From assembly GCA_947632215.1 (NCBI GenBank), contig CANROJ010000004.1, forward strand, positions 1-64,000: 64,000 nucleotides of DNA. The letters are read 5' to 3'. Position numbers and translations under genes: made by a program. Shown in pieces: positions 54,216-63,998 of the stretch. This DNA comes from an uncultured Flavobacterium sp. GTDB taxonomy: Bacteria > Bacteroidota > Bacteroidia > Flavobacteriales > Flavobacteriaceae. Below the pieces are notes generated by a model. It did no database searches. It was not told the DNA's origin and saw only the letters and a list, made by a program, of their open reading frames with translations. Every line of letters starts with the position of its first letter. The stretch's first letter is position 1.

Positions 54216-56126
54216 TTAACTCACTAGCATTGTTTTAAGGTTTAAGCGGTAAGCGTCCATTAAATCACTTTTAGAAACATAACCATCGTAAAGGCCTTGT
54301 TTTTCAACTAAGATAAAAGGAACCTTTTCCTTATCAAAACACTCCATGAAGGTTTTGGCCGAGTCTGTATCTTGTAAGTAGATTGCAGGGCTAACTATCT
54401 CACTTAGTAAAATGTCTTTATCTAGGTTATTGCTAAATAATATTGGTCTTGCTTTGTTTAAAAACACTACACCAGTAAGCTTTTGATCCTGATCTACCAC
54501 TGGAATGAATGGATGTATTGTTGAGCCAAGAGCATCTAATATTTCTTGAGAGCTAGCATCATTCTTAAGTACTTTTGCATCGTTTTTAATGTAATCCTCT
54601 ACATCGATGGTTGCCAAAATATTACTATCCTGGTCACTGGTAAATACTTGACCGGTCGGTATTAATTCTTTTACATCCATGGAGTATTTTTCCAGTTTTT
54701 TAGAAATTGCATAACAAAGAGCTACCACGATTAATAAAGGAGGTAAAAGTGCATAACCATTGGTTACCTCTACGATTAAGAATATGGCCGTTAAAGGGGA
54801 GTGGAATAGCCCACAAATCAAACCAGCCATACCTACCACAGCTAAGTTGTGTACTGGAGCATGAGTAAAGCCAATTAAAGTAAGTATTTTACCAAAGGCA
54901 AAACCTATATAGGATCCAGAAAATAATGCTGGAGCAAAATCTCCTCCATTTCCACCACTACCAAGGGTTAATCCAACTGCTATTGTTTTTACAAATCCAG
55001 CCGCTAGTACAAAGGCAATTAATACCCAGTGGCTAGTGTCGAATCTTTCAAAAATAGTTTTGTGTAAAATTCGCTCTGGATTATCTCCAATTAAAAGACG
55101 AATACTATCGTAACCTTCCCCAAATAAAGAAGGGAAAATTAAGATCATAAGTCCAAGTAAAGTGGCTCCTAAAAGAGCTTTTTTATAAGGATGACCAACA
55201 TAAGAATTTAATTTACCAACGGTTGCTCTATACATTCTAGCGTGATATACACTAAATAACCCAACGACAATTCCAAGAGCTATATAGTAAGGTAAATCGC
55301 TAGGAGTGAAGATTAACTGGTCTTTTACCGATAAGAGTAAACTTTCTTTTTTAATAGAATTAGCCACTAAAGTTCCAGTAACACTGCTTATCAAAATAGG
55401 TATAAATGATGCAGTAGAAACTTCAAGTAAAATGATTTCAACGGCGTAGAATATTCCGCCAATAGGGGCGTTGTACATCGCTCCAATACCGGCTGCAACC
55501 CCGCTGGCAAGTAGTAAAACGCGTTCCTTGTAAGTCAGTAGATAGTTCTGGGCGTAATTCGATCCAAAGGCTGCTCCTGTTATAGCTGTTGGAGATTCTA
55601 ATCCTAGAGATCCCCCTAGTCCAACGGTTAATGAACTGGTAATAATTTGAGCGTACATTTGTTTTTTTGGAATAATCCCGGCTCTTTTAGCAATGGAAAT
55701 CATAATTTCTGTTGTTCCTTTGACTAAATTTCCACTTAAGAATTTTCTTACTACAAAAACAGTCAGTACAATACCTATAATGGGTAGAATACTAAAACTT
55801 ATCGGAATATTTGATATACCATCTATACTTGTTGCAAATTGCAGTATCGCTCTGGCAAATGTCTTTAGAATTATTACGGCAACTCCAGCCGATGCACCTA
55901 CTAAAATACAGGATATATATAAAAATTGTCTATCGGAAGTTATAGATTTTACAAAGAATAATATTCCTTCGGCATAGCTAAAGATCTCAACAATACCTTT
56001 GCCAATGCGTTGAAATACCTTTGTAAAGAAAAGCCCCATATTGTGAAAAATCCTATGAAAAAAGGTTAAGACACTGCTCCATAGATTTATAAGGAATTTA
56101 TAAAATCTCGAAAGTAGCTGTTTCAT
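54216..56126 (-). CDS. CLC-type chloride channel/antiporter with CBS domains
   Basis: The 636-residue protein has a basic N-terminus, about ten membrane segments and a C-terminal CBS pair (about 490-620). Family motifs are GLGGSLGLESPTAITGAA, where the glutamate sits at the gating position of the GREGP motif, and GSGGNGGDFAPALFSGS. CLC proteins move chloride, alone or exchanged with protons; whether this one is a channel or an antiporter is not shown. The acpH-like gene lies 39 bp upstream. Confidence 0.92.
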   Translation of the reverse strand: MKQLLSRFYKFLINLWSSVLTFFHRIFHNMGLFFTKVFQRIGKGIVEIFSYAEGILFFVKSITSDRQFLYISCILVGASAGVAVIILKTFARAILQFATSIDGISNIPISFSILPIIGIVLTVFVVRKFLSGNLVKGTTEIMISIAKRAGIIPKKQMYAQIITSSLTVGLGGSLGLESPTAITGAAFGSNYAQNYLLTYKERVLLLASGVAAGIGAMYNAPIGGIFYAVEIILLEVSTASFIPILISSVTGTLVANSIKKESLLLSVKDQLIFTPSDLPYYIALGIVVGLFSVYHARMYRATVGKLNSYVGHPYKKALLGATLLGLMILIFPSLFGEGYDSIRLLIGDNPERILHKTIFERFDTSHWVLIAFVLAAGFVKTIAVGLTLGSGGNGGDFAPALFSGSYIGFAFGKILTLIGFTHAPVHNLAVVGMAGLICGLFHSPLTAIFLIVEVTNGYALLPPLLIVVALCYAISKKLEKYSMDVKELIPTGQVFTSDQDSNILATIDVEDYIKNDAKVLKNDASSQEILDALGSTIHPFIPVVDQDQKLTGVVFLNKARPILFSNNLDKDILLSEIVSPAIYLQDTDSAKTFMECFDKEKVPFILVEKQGLYDGYVSKSDLMDAYRLNLKTMLVS

Positions 56127-56165
56127 ATAAAAGTAAATTATTAGGTGTGAGAAAACTAAATTTAG

Positions 56166-56756
56166 TTAAAATTTATTAATGCTAATGAATTTTTTTACTT
56201 CTTCTTCTAATAAGGGAAAGAACTCGAAGAAATTATTTTCTAATTCCTGGTGATACACCACAAGTTGCCTCCAGGATTCACTCATCTTGGAAACTCCTTT
56301 TGTTCTTCGATCCATTTGAGTTAGAATATATTTTAAGCCCGTTAGACTTTGGTATTGTAAAAGCCAATTCTCTTTGACCATTATGGGGTAAAAGTTTTGG
56401 ATTTTTGCAGGTAGTATATCGAAGTTGTCTTCCAGTAGTTTGTAAAAATTAGTAGAATATTTCTCCAATGGTACCTCGCTATATTTATGCCAGTTTTTGG
56501 CCAAGAAGTAATCGAAATACATGTCAATTATCACAGCTGCATAGTGATTGTAATAAGGGACAAGTAGTTTTTTACTTTTACGCCAAATTTGATGAGTATC
56601 AGTAAAAGTGTCTATATGTCGGTGCAGTAATATACCTTTTTGAATTTGTTTTGGATAATCTTCATACTTTCTTCCAGGTACTGAATCTGCTATGAAATTT
56701 CCGATTTTCATAGAATCATTGTTATTGGATAAGTAGATATGTGCTAAAAAATTCAT
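56166..56756 (-). CDS. acpH: ACP phosphodiesterase-like protein (AcpH/DUF479 family)
   Basis: The 196-residue protein starts MNFLAHIYLSNNN and has the family's metal and helix motifs GNFIADSVPG, GILLHRHIDTFTDTH and VIIDMYFDYFLAKNW. AcpH hydrolyses 4'-phosphopantetheine from acyl carrier protein; in Bacteroidota the family is broader, so function is moderately sure. It precedes the CLC gene and is divergent from glmM. Confidence 0.85.
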   Translation of the reverse strand: MNFLAHIYLSNNNDSMKIGNFIADSVPGRKYEDYPKQIQKGILLHRHIDTFTDTHQIWRKSKKLLVPYYNHYAAVIIDMYFDYFLAKNWHKYSEVPLEKYSTNFYKLLEDNFDILPAKIQNFYPIMVKENWLLQYQSLTGLKYILTQMDRRTKGVSKMSESWRQLVVYHQELENNFFEFFPLLEEEVKKFISINKF

Positions 56757-56826
56757 AGGTGTATTTTGTGAATTACTGTTTTAGTGGAATTGTCAAATAT
56801 AAGCCAATAAACTATGGTTTTTATGT

Positions 56827-56834
56827 TATATTTG
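56827..56834 (+). promoter_or_regulatory. -7 promoter box of glmM
   Basis: TATATTTG, 25 bp before ATG 56860. Confidence 0.5.
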
Positions 56835-56859
56835 TAGGAATACAAAAAATAATATTCTT

Positions 56860-58248
56860 ATGACATTAATAAAATCGATTTCTGGTATTCGAGGAACTAT
56901 CGGTGGAGGTGTAGGAGATAATCTAACACCTATTGACGCTGTGAAATTTGCCTCTGCATATGGTAGCTTCTTAAAGGGTAATTCAGATAAAGAACGCTTG
57001 AGTGTGGTGATTGGTAGAGATGCTCGTATTTCTGGAGAAATGATTCATAATTTGGTGATGTATACATTGGTAGGTTTAGGTATAGATGTAATTGATTTAG
57101 GATTATCTACCACGCCAACTGTTGAGATTGCAGTACCATTGGAAAAGGCTGATGGAGGAATTATTTTAACCGCATCTCATAATCCAAAACAGTGGAATGC
57201 ATTAAAGTTATTAAACAATAAAGGAGAGTTTTTAGATGCTAAAGCAGGAGAGCAAATCATTAGTATTGCTCAGAAGGAAGATTATGACTTTGCTCAGGTA
57301 GATTTTTTAGGGAAAATCACGGTCAAAGCTGATTATATGGACAAGCATATTACAGAGGTTTTAAAGTTAAAATTAGTTGACCTAGAAAGTATAAAAGCTC
57401 GCAAGTTTAAAGTTGTAGTAGATGGGGTTAACTCCTCTGGAGGAATTGTTATTCCAGCACTACTAGAAAAGATGGGAGTAGAGGTGATAAAATTGCACTG
57501 TGAACCTACAGGACACTTTGCTCATAACCCTGAACCATTAAAGGAGCACTTGCAGGATATTTGTGAAATGGTTGTCAAGGAGAAAGCAGACTTTGGTATT
57601 GTGGTTGATCCAGATGTAGATCGTTTAGCTTTTATTAGCGAAGATGGCCAGATGTTTGGAGAGGAGTATACTTTAGTAGCAGTGGCTGATTATGTTTTGA
57701 GTAAAACTCCGGGTAATACCGTATCTAATCTTTCGTCCTCAAGAGCTTTAAGAGATGTTACTTTAGATAGAAATGGACAGTATAATGCTTCTGCTGTAGG
57801 TGAGGTAAATGTGGTGGAATTAATGAAACAAACTAGTGCAGTTATTGGTGGAGAGGGTAATGGAGGAATTATCTACCCAGAGAGTCACTATGGTAGAGAT
57901 TCTTTAATTGGTGTAGCTTTGTTTTTAACTCATTTATCTAAGATGGATAAAACTGTTTCACAATTAAGGGATAGCTATCCACAGTATTTTATGAGTAAGA
58001 ATAAAATTGAACTTACCCCTGCCTTAAATGTCGATATGATTTTAGAGCAAATAGCTCAAAATTATTCTAATCAACAGGTGTCTTTAGTAGACGGAGTTAA
58101 GATTGATTTTGCCGAATCTTGGGTGCATTTACGCAAATCTAACACAGAGCCAATTATTCGTATTTATACCGAGGCTAAAAGCCAAAATAAAGCTGATGAA
58201 CTAGCCCAAAGAATGATTCAGGAGTTAAGTGTAATTGCTGGAATTTAA
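56860..58248 (+). CDS. glmM: Phosphoglucosamine mutase
   Basis: The 462-residue alpha-D-phosphohexomutase has the phosphoserine loop LTASHNPKQWNALK, the metal-binding DPDVDRLAFI, the sugar-binding GEGNGGIIYP and the phosphate-binding RKSNTEPIIRIYTEA. It converts glucosamine-6-phosphate to glucosamine-1-phosphate for UDP-GlcNAc. The substrate assignment rests on overall similarity; phosphomannomutase is an alternative. Confidence 0.88.
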   Translation: MTLIKSISGIRGTIGGGVGDNLTPIDAVKFASAYGSFLKGNSDKERLSVVIGRDARISGEMIHNLVMYTLVGLGIDVIDLGLSTTPTVEIAVPLEKADGGIILTASHNPKQWNALKLLNNKGEFLDAKAGEQIISIAQKEDYDFAQVDFLGKITVKADYMDKHITEVLKLKLVDLESIKARKFKVVVDGVNSSGGIVIPALLEKMGVEVIKLHCEPTGHFAHNPEPLKEHLQDICEMVVKEKADFGIVVDPDVDRLAFISEDGQMFGEEYTLVAVADYVLSKTPGNTVSNLSSSRALRDVTLDRNGQYNASAVGEVNVVELMKQTSAVIGGEGNGGIIYPESHYGRDSLIGVALFLTHLSKMDKTVSQLRDSYPQYFMSKNKIELTPALNVDMILEQIAQNYSNQQVSLVDGVKIDFAESWVHLRKSNTEPIIRIYTEAKSQNKADELAQRMIQELSVIAGI

Positions 58249-58281
58249 TCCTTTTTTGAGCGGCAATAAAAAGCTATAAAT

Positions 58282-58313
58282 AAAAAAACCACTTTTAAAA
58301 AGTGGTTTTTTTA
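58282..58313. terminator. Bidirectional terminator between glmM and the acyltransferase gene
   Basis: AAAAAACCACTTTT / AAAGTGGTTTTTT stem with a very short loop, between convergent genes. Confidence 0.88.
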
Positions 58314-58317
58314 TTTT

Positions 58318-59214
58318 CTATAAGTTCTTTGGTTTTTTACCCTGGTGTTTCCATCTTTTGTGGGTCCAGAAATAAAACTCTGGCGCTTGTTTTATTTGCT
58401 TTTCTACTTCGCGTAAAAATCGGCTAGATAATTCATAGTTTGGAATCTCACTAACTACTTCTTGGTCTGTAGTTAAAGGGATAAAAGTACACTGATAGTA
58501 GCCTCTTTTTACTTGACTTACATGTAAGTACATCGGTACCATATCAAATTTTTTACAAAGGGCTTCTCCTCCAGTGAAAATAGGAACTTCTATGCCCATA
58601 AATTCTTGCCAGCAGTTACTCTTTCCAATCATTGGAGATTGATCACTGATAAATGCATATAAACCTCTGTCTCCTTGGATTTCATTTTTTCGAATAACGC
58701 GGATAGTTTCTCTCATCTCCACAACCTTAGAGCCAAATCTAGTGCGGATACGCCCGATTAGTTTGTCAAAATAGGGATTGTTAATTTGTTTATACACCGC
58801 AAATCCTTGTAAGTTGATCAAGCTATCTAGTATAATCATCCATTCCCAGTTGGCATAATGAGAACAAAATAAAGTAACGCTTTTACCTTGTTTTTCCACC
58901 TTGTGAACTAAATCTAAATTAGTGAAATGATATCTTTTTTGTAACTCCTTCTCACTAATGGTCATAGATTTAATTGTCTCTAAGAATATATCACCTAAGT
59001 GTCGATAAAACTTCTTCTCAATTTCTCTTACCTTTTTATCTGATAATTCCGGCATAGTCATTTGTATATTTGCCCTAACTGTTTTTCTACGGTAGCCCAC
59101 GATATGGTACAAAAGCACGTAAAGACAATCGGAAACAAAATAAAACAAAGTAAACGGCAATTTAGAAATCAGCCACAATAAAGGGTAAACAATGATATAG
59201 GTTAGAAATTTCAT
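58318..59214 (-). CDS. Lipid A biosynthesis acyltransferase (LpxL/HtrB family)
   Basis: From ATG 59214 the protein has 298 residues. It has an N-terminal helix, FYRHLGDIFLETIKS, the catalytic FCSHYANWEWM (H-x4-D/E-like), SDQSPMIGKSNCWQEF and GGEALCKKFDMVPM, all typical of LpxL/HtrB late acyltransferases. It adds a secondary acyl chain to lipid A at the inner membrane. A TTG 18 bp upstream is rejected because it overlaps the -7 box at 59230-59237. Confidence 0.9.
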   Translation of the reverse strand: MKFLTYIIVYPLLWLISKLPFTLFYFVSDCLYVLLYHIVGYRRKTVRANIQMTMPELSDKKVREIEKKFYRHLGDIFLETIKSMTISEKELQKRYHFTNLDLVHKVEKQGKSVTLFCSHYANWEWMIILDSLINLQGFAVYKQINNPYFDKLIGRIRTRFGSKVVEMRETIRVIRKNEIQGDRGLYAFISDQSPMIGKSNCWQEFMGIEVPIFTGGEALCKKFDMVPMYLHVSQVKRGYYQCTFIPLTTDQEVVSEIPNYELSSRFLREVEKQIKQAPEFYFWTHKRWKHQGKKPKNL

Positions 59215-59229
59215 ATTTGGTGTTTTGTG

Positions 59230-59237
59230 CAAAGATA
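59230..59237 (-). promoter_or_regulatory. -7 promoter box of the acyltransferase gene
   Basis: Reads TATCTTTG on the minus strand, 15 bp before ATG 59214, and supports that start. Confidence 0.5.
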
Positions 59238-59291
59238 GGCTTTGGAGTTTATTTTAAATAATTTTTAAAACGAATACTTGAAAACATTGCT

Positions 59292-59299
59292 TATTTTTG
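59292..59299 (+). promoter_or_regulatory. -7 promoter box of the rhomboid gene
   Basis: TATTTTTG, 10 bp before ATG 59310, leaving only a very short leader. Confidence 0.5.
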
Positions 59300-59309
59300 A
59301 GAAAAAAAT

Positions 59310-59960
59310 ATGGCAGACATTTCTTTTTTAGTTCTCCTTATCATGGGAATAAGCGCTTTGGTAACTTACAAAGGCCTTCAGGACTATAGTTTCTTTTCAA
59401 AATATTGCTTTGACATTGCTCCTATTAGACAGGGGCAGTTCTATCGTATGGTAAGTGCTGGATTTCTACATGTGGATTGGATGCATTACTTTTTTAATAT
59501 GATTACCCTGTACTTCTTTGCTGATATTGTTTTAGCTCAAGTAGGACCAGCGTATTTCTTATTGATTTACTTCGGTAGTATGGTAGTGGGGAATTTAATT
59601 ACTTATCAGATTTATTACAATACATTAAATTACAGAGCCGTAGGAGCCTCTGGGGCAATTATGGGGGTATTATACGCCTGTATTATGATGTTTCCAGATA
59701 TGACTTTGGGCATATTTTTTATTATTCCAATGCCTAGTTATTTATTTGCAATTTTATACTTGTTTTATTCTGTGTATGGAATGAGAAATAAATCTGGTAG
59801 TATTGGACATTCAGCACATATTGGAGGGGCCTTAGGTGGATTGATTTTAATTATTGCTAAGTTTCCTTTTCTTCTAATAGGTCAATTGTGGCTAGTTGGA
59901 TTAATGCTTGTTCCTATAGCTGTGTTATTGTATTTATACAAAACCAAACGATTAGAATAA
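59310..59960 (+). CDS. Rhomboid family intramembrane serine protease
   Basis: The 216-residue protein has about six helices. The catalytic serine is in GASGAIMGVLYA and the catalytic histidine in GHSAHIGGALGG; the family helix HVDWMHYFFNM is also present. It cleaves single-pass membrane proteins inside the bilayer. Target unknown. Divergent from the acyltransferase gene. Confidence 0.9.
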   Translation: MADISFLVLLIMGISALVTYKGLQDYSFFSKYCFDIAPIRQGQFYRMVSAGFLHVDWMHYFFNMITLYFFADIVLAQVGPAYFLLIYFGSMVVGNLITYQIYYNTLNYRAVGASGAIMGVLYACIMMFPDMTLGIFFIIPMPSYLFAILYLFYSVYGMRNKSGSIGHSAHIGGALGGLILIIAKFPFLLIGQLWLVGLMLVPIAVLLYLYKTKRLE

Positions 59961-60167
59961 TTAAGTTAAAGATTATCAAATAGCAAAAGAGCAGTCTTTA
60001 TATGTCGAGTTTATTGGTTTATAAAATCTATACTTTGATAAAGAGGTTCTTTAGAGTTCGTATACAAGTTTAAATACGCATAGCTAGGATATTTCTTTTT
60101 TGAATTTTTAACATATAAGTTTACACTTTTTAAATATCTTTAATTCTATCAAAATAAAACAATCCCT

Positions 60168-60866
60168 ATGAAAAAATTAAGTTTATTATTATTAGCTGCC
60201 TTGAGTCTTAGTACTGCATCGATGGTGGCACAAAATAAAAAAGGTTCGCTAGAAAGTAGCATATCTGTTTCCGGTACTGGTAAAGCTTCGGTTGTACCAG
60301 ACCAAGTGGTTTTAACTCTAGGAGTGGTAACCCAAGATCCTACTGCAGTTGTTGCTAAAACCGATAACGACAAGGCCATTGCCTCAGTGTTAAAGTATTT
60401 ACAGTCTTTAAAGATTGAAAGCAAGAATATTCAAACCCAAGTAGTCTCTTTAGATAAAAGACAAGATTACCAGACAAAAGAATTTAGTTATGTAGCTAGT
60501 CAGGATATTGTTGTAAACCTTATGGACGTTGGTGTTTATGAAACTTTAATTGCTGGAGTAATGAATCAAGGTGTAAATAGTATCTCTAATGTTACTTTTA
60601 AAACATCGAAGACTTCAGAGTTAGAAAAACAAACTAGAATATTGGCTGTTGAAAACGCTAGGACTAAAGCAGAGCAATACGCTAATGCCCTTGGACAAGA
60701 GCTAGGTAAAGCTATTACGGTACAGGAGCAGGGTCAAGGAGGTACTTTCCCGGTTGCAAGAGCTAATTTTGTTATGAAAATGGAGGACGATTCTGCAGAT
60801 CAGACCCTTGCAGTAGGTGAGATACAAGTGGTTTCATCAGTGTCGATTACCTTTGAATTAAAATAA
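60168..60866 (+). CDS. SIMPL domain (DUF541) periplasmic protein
   Basis: The 232-residue product has a signal peptide (LSLLLLAALSLSTASMVAQ) and a SIMPL/DUF541 domain. It begins ISVSGTGKASVVPDQVVLTL, continues with NIQTQVVSLDKRQDY and the alpha-helical AVENARTKAEQYANALGQ, and ends VVSSVSITFELK. The family forms large oligomers in the envelope and is linked to oxidative stress in other bacteria. A TATCTTTA-like box lies about 30 bp upstream. Confidence 0.9.
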   Translation: MKKLSLLLLAALSLSTASMVAQNKKGSLESSISVSGTGKASVVPDQVVLTLGVVTQDPTAVVAKTDNDKAIASVLKYLQSLKIESKNIQTQVVSLDKRQDYQTKEFSYVASQDIVVNLMDVGVYETLIAGVMNQGVNSISNVTFKTSKTSELEKQTRILAVENARTKAEQYANALGQELGKAITVQEQGQGGTFPVARANFVMKMEDDSADQTLAVGEIQVVSSVSITFELK

Positions 60867-60957
60867 GTTCTATTTTGTTTTAGTCTTACTAAATTTAGCT
60901 AGGATATTTATTTTGGCCTATGACCAAGTAAATTATACAGAATAATCAATAATAAAT

Positions 60958-61001
60958 AAGCAGAGCTGTCTACCAAAGAAGTAGACAGCTCTTATGCTTT
61001 T
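60958..61001. terminator. Bidirectional terminator between the SIMPL and acyl-CoA synthetase genes
   Basis: A 12-bp perfect stem AGAGCTGTCTAC / GTAGACAGCTCT plus outer AAGC / GCTT pairing, between convergent genes. Confidence 0.88.
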
Positions 61002-61019
61002 TATTAAATATTATTTGGT

Positions 61020-62711
61020 TTATTTCACATAATCAAACTCTAGTTCTACTGGAGTTTTTTGTGCAATTCTTTGGGCTTGTAAAGCGCGGAGTTCCACTCT
61101 TTTAATTTTTCCTGAAATAGTTTTAGGAAGTTCTTCTACGAACTCTATCTTTCTAGGCATCTTGTAAGGTGCCAATTGACTTCTAGAGAAGCTAAAAAGC
61201 TCCTTGGCTAGTTCTGGACTAGCTTGATGCTCTTTATTTAAAATAACAAAAGCCTTTACTTCATAACCCTTAACTGGGTGTGGACTTGCCACTACTGCAG
61301 ACTCTACCACTGATGGATGCTCTAATAATACGCTTTCTACTTCAAAAGGGCCGATTCTATAATCAGAGGCCTTGATTACATCGTCATCTCTTCCTATAAA
61401 CCAAATATAACCATCGGTATCTTTATAAGCTTTATCTCCTGTAAAGTAAAGGTCATTTCTAAATACTTCGGCTTGTTTTTGTTTATCATAAAGATATTCT
61501 TTGAAAATACCGTTTAAGCTTTTTGTATTTGTTCTAACACAGATATTTCCTTCGTGATCATTAGGAAGCTCGTTTCCTTGGTCATCGGCAATAATAATGT
61601 CATACAAGAAAGTAGGTTTTCCCATTGAGCCGTATTTAATTTGGCTGCCAGGGTAATTGGCTACCATGCAAGAGCTCTCTGTTTGTCCAAAACCGTCTCT
61701 TACCACTAGTCCTGTCGCATTTTGCCATTCTTCAATTATTTCAGGGTTAAGAGGCTCTCCAGCCGCGACACATTGTCTTAAACTAAAATTGAAGCTAGAG
61801 AGATCTTCTTGAATAAATAATCGAAGTACCGTTGGAGGAGCACAAAGGGTTGTGACCTTGTGTTTTTCCATTAAACTTAAAGTGGTCTTTGCATCAAATC
61901 TATCGGTTGTGTGGTGCGCAAAAATAGTTGCTCCAACATTCCATGGTGCAAATAAACTACTCCAAGCGAATTTTGCCCATCCTGGTTGTGAGATATTATA
62001 GTGTATATCCTGTTTGTTTACCCCAATCCACGCAGAAGTTGTTAAGTGTCCTAAAGGGTGACTTAAATGTGTATGGCATACTATTTTAGGCATTCCTGTT
62101 GTTCCAGATGTGAAGAATAAAAACAGCACATCATCAGGTTTGGTATCGGCTGCTTTTGCATGCTCAGGGAATGCATCTATTTCCTGTAAAGAGAACCAAC
62201 CTTCTCTTTGACCATCCACTAGTATTTTTACCGGAATATCTAAACCAGACTCTTTTTGAGCCTGATCTATCTTATCGGCATTGTCCTTATCGGCTAATAT
62301 AACTTTAGGTTGAATTTTTTCAAATCTATAGGCTAAATCTTGTACTCCTAAAATACTAGCCGCTGGAGATAATCGCAATCCTGCTTTAATACAAGCTAAA
62401 TGAGTTACCCAGTTAATGCGCTGAAGCATCATTTGAGTCATAACTACATCTTGCTGCTTGATACCTTTAGAACGCAAAAAATTAATTAATTTGTTGTATC
62501 TCTTATAAAGAGTTAAAAAACTATAGTTGTGAGTGCTTTCTCCATCGGTCCAAAGTAGAGCAGTTTTCTCTGGAGATTCCTTTACGTGTATATCTTCAAA
62601 AACTTCTGTTACCCAGTTGAAGTATTCAGGTTTTTTAATTTCAAGATCATGAAGTGCTTGATAATCTTGCTCCACCAGTAGTTCACCGATGTGTTTGTAC
62701 AAATCTTTCAT
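61020..62711 (-). CDS. AMP-forming acyl-CoA synthetase (medium-chain/acetyl-CoA synthetase-like)
   Basis: The 563-residue adenylate-forming enzyme has the P-loop-like motif FLFFTSGTTGMPKIV, the A5 motif DGFGQTESS, FTGDKAYKDTDGYIWF, the hinge GRDDDVIKASDYRIGPFEVE and the C-terminal lysine in PKTISGKIKRVEL. It activates a carboxylic acid with ATP and loads it on CoA. Overall it resembles ACSM-type medium-chain ligases more than true acetyl-CoA synthetase; the acid is not known. Confidence 0.9.
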   Translation of the reverse strand: MKDLYKHIGELLVEQDYQALHDLEIKKPEYFNWVTEVFEDIHVKESPEKTALLWTDGESTHNYSFLTLYKRYNKLINFLRSKGIKQQDVVMTQMMLQRINWVTHLACIKAGLRLSPAASILGVQDLAYRFEKIQPKVILADKDNADKIDQAQKESGLDIPVKILVDGQREGWFSLQEIDAFPEHAKAADTKPDDVLFLFFTSGTTGMPKIVCHTHLSHPLGHLTTSAWIGVNKQDIHYNISQPGWAKFAWSSLFAPWNVGATIFAHHTTDRFDAKTTLSLMEKHKVTTLCAPPTVLRLFIQEDLSSFNFSLRQCVAAGEPLNPEIIEEWQNATGLVVRDGFGQTESSCMVANYPGSQIKYGSMGKPTFLYDIIIADDQGNELPNDHEGNICVRTNTKSLNGIFKEYLYDKQKQAEVFRNDLYFTGDKAYKDTDGYIWFIGRDDDVIKASDYRIGPFEVESVLLEHPSVVESAVVASPHPVKGYEVKAFVILNKEHQASPELAKELFSFSRSQLAPYKMPRKIEFVEELPKTISGKIKRVELRALQAQRIAQKTPVELEFDYVK

Positions 62712-63032
62712 TCTAATTTATTTTGTTTTTTTGTTTTTTGGATTTAGAAATATACATAAAACAAAACTTAGATAAAAAATATTGCGCTATAAATTGTTAA
62801 TAATTACCATCCAAGTACTAGTCTTTGGTCTTTTGTAAAACCATAATAATGGATGTTAATTGATTTTTAATTGTTGATTTTTTGACAATAGGGTGTAATT
62901 GGTTGTAAATTGTTAATTAAGGTGTTTTTTATTTTCCCTAAAGTGAAGAAAATGTAAAAATATACTTTTAGCTTTTACTCTTTCTATCCAGGGTATTATA
63001 TAAGACATATCTCTAGCTTTGTTGGTGGATTT
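62712..63032. other. AT-rich intergenic region
   Basis: Upstream of the acyl-CoA synthetase gene (minus). Several AATTGTTAA-like words recur, but no clear promoter or gene is seen. Confidence 0.35.
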
Positions 63033-63998
63033 CTACAGTGGGAGATATATTTTTTGTATCAATTCTTGGTACTCTTTCTCGCTTTGACTCTCAATGGTGA
63101 TACCTCCACCACTTTTATAGGTATAGAGATCATTGTTTTGCTCGATAAATCGAATCATTACACCGCTATCTAGCTGGGTTCCATCAAAGATTCCACATAC
63201 CCCTGTGTAATACCCCCTATTGTGGTCTTCTGTTTGTTGGATTATTTGCATCGTCTTTTTCTTAGGTGAGCCAGTAATGGAACCCGCAGGTAGTAATTTA
63301 CTGAAGATTGTTCCAATATTTTGTTTCCAATCATCGGCTAAATCGGCACTAATTTGTGAACTCATTTGTAGAATAGGACCTTTGGAAGTCTCTAAGGTGT
63401 CTATGTAAGCGAAGCGATCTACTTTAGTGTTTTTGCCAATAATACTTAAGTCGTTTCTAATTAAGTCTACAATAGTGTAGTGTTCCTTGGTCTCTTTTTT
63501 ATCACTGAGCAAAATTTGTTTGGCATTGGGAATATTTGCATCGATAGTTCCTTTCATAGGATAGCAGTAAACTTTGTTTTGCTGTATTTTTATAAAGGAC
63601 TCCGGAGAGAAACAAGTAAAGCGTCCCTTAACATATAACTTATACTTTGCCTTGGTTGCTAAAAAAACATCTTGTAGGTTGCCTTTTAAATCTATTGGGG
63701 TGGCAAAAGTTAAATTAAGTAGATAGCTATTACCTAAGAAAAGCTGGTTTTGGATAAGATCAAACTTTTCTTTGTATTGTTTGTAAGACAAAGGATGAGC
63801 ATGAATTTCAGGTCTAAATGAGCTTTTTAAATGAGTATTGGTTACTCCATGGAAATCAAATAATATATCCTGTGATCTGACTTGATCTAATGGCAGCACT
63901 ATGTTATTTTGAGCTTTGTAATCTAAAATAAAAATAAAAGGTATTCCAGCAGCGCCAAGCTCATTCATTTTACGGATAGTTGTATCTTTGATGCTCAT
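63033..63998 (-). CDS. pabB: Chorismate-binding enzyme, aminodeoxychorismate synthase component I-like
   Basis: The 321-residue protein matches the catalytic chorismate-binding domain: NSYLLNLTFATPI, YPMKGTIDANIPNA, DLIRNDLSIIGK, LLPAGSITGSPKKKTMQII and GYYTGVCGIFD. It lacks the N-terminal Trp-binding part of TrpE, so PabB (4-amino-4-deoxychorismate for folate) is more likely than anthranilate synthase. It starts with ATG at 63998, two bases from the window edge; upstream context is not visible. Confidence 0.88.
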   Translation of the reverse strand: MSIKDTTIRKMNELGAAGIPFIFILDYKAQNNIVLPLDQVRSQDILFDFHGVTNTHLKSSFRPEIHAHPLSYKQYKEKFDLIQNQLFLGNSYLLNLTFATPIDLKGNLQDVFLATKAKYKLYVKGRFTCFSPESFIKIQQNKVYCYPMKGTIDANIPNAKQILLSDKKETKEHYTIVDLIRNDLSIIGKNTKVDRFAYIDTLETSKGPILQMSSQISADLADDWKQNIGTIFSKLLPAGSITGSPKKKTMQIIQQTEDHNRGYYTGVCGIFDGTQLDSGVMIRFIEQNNDLYTYKSGGGITIESQSEKEYQELIQKIYLPL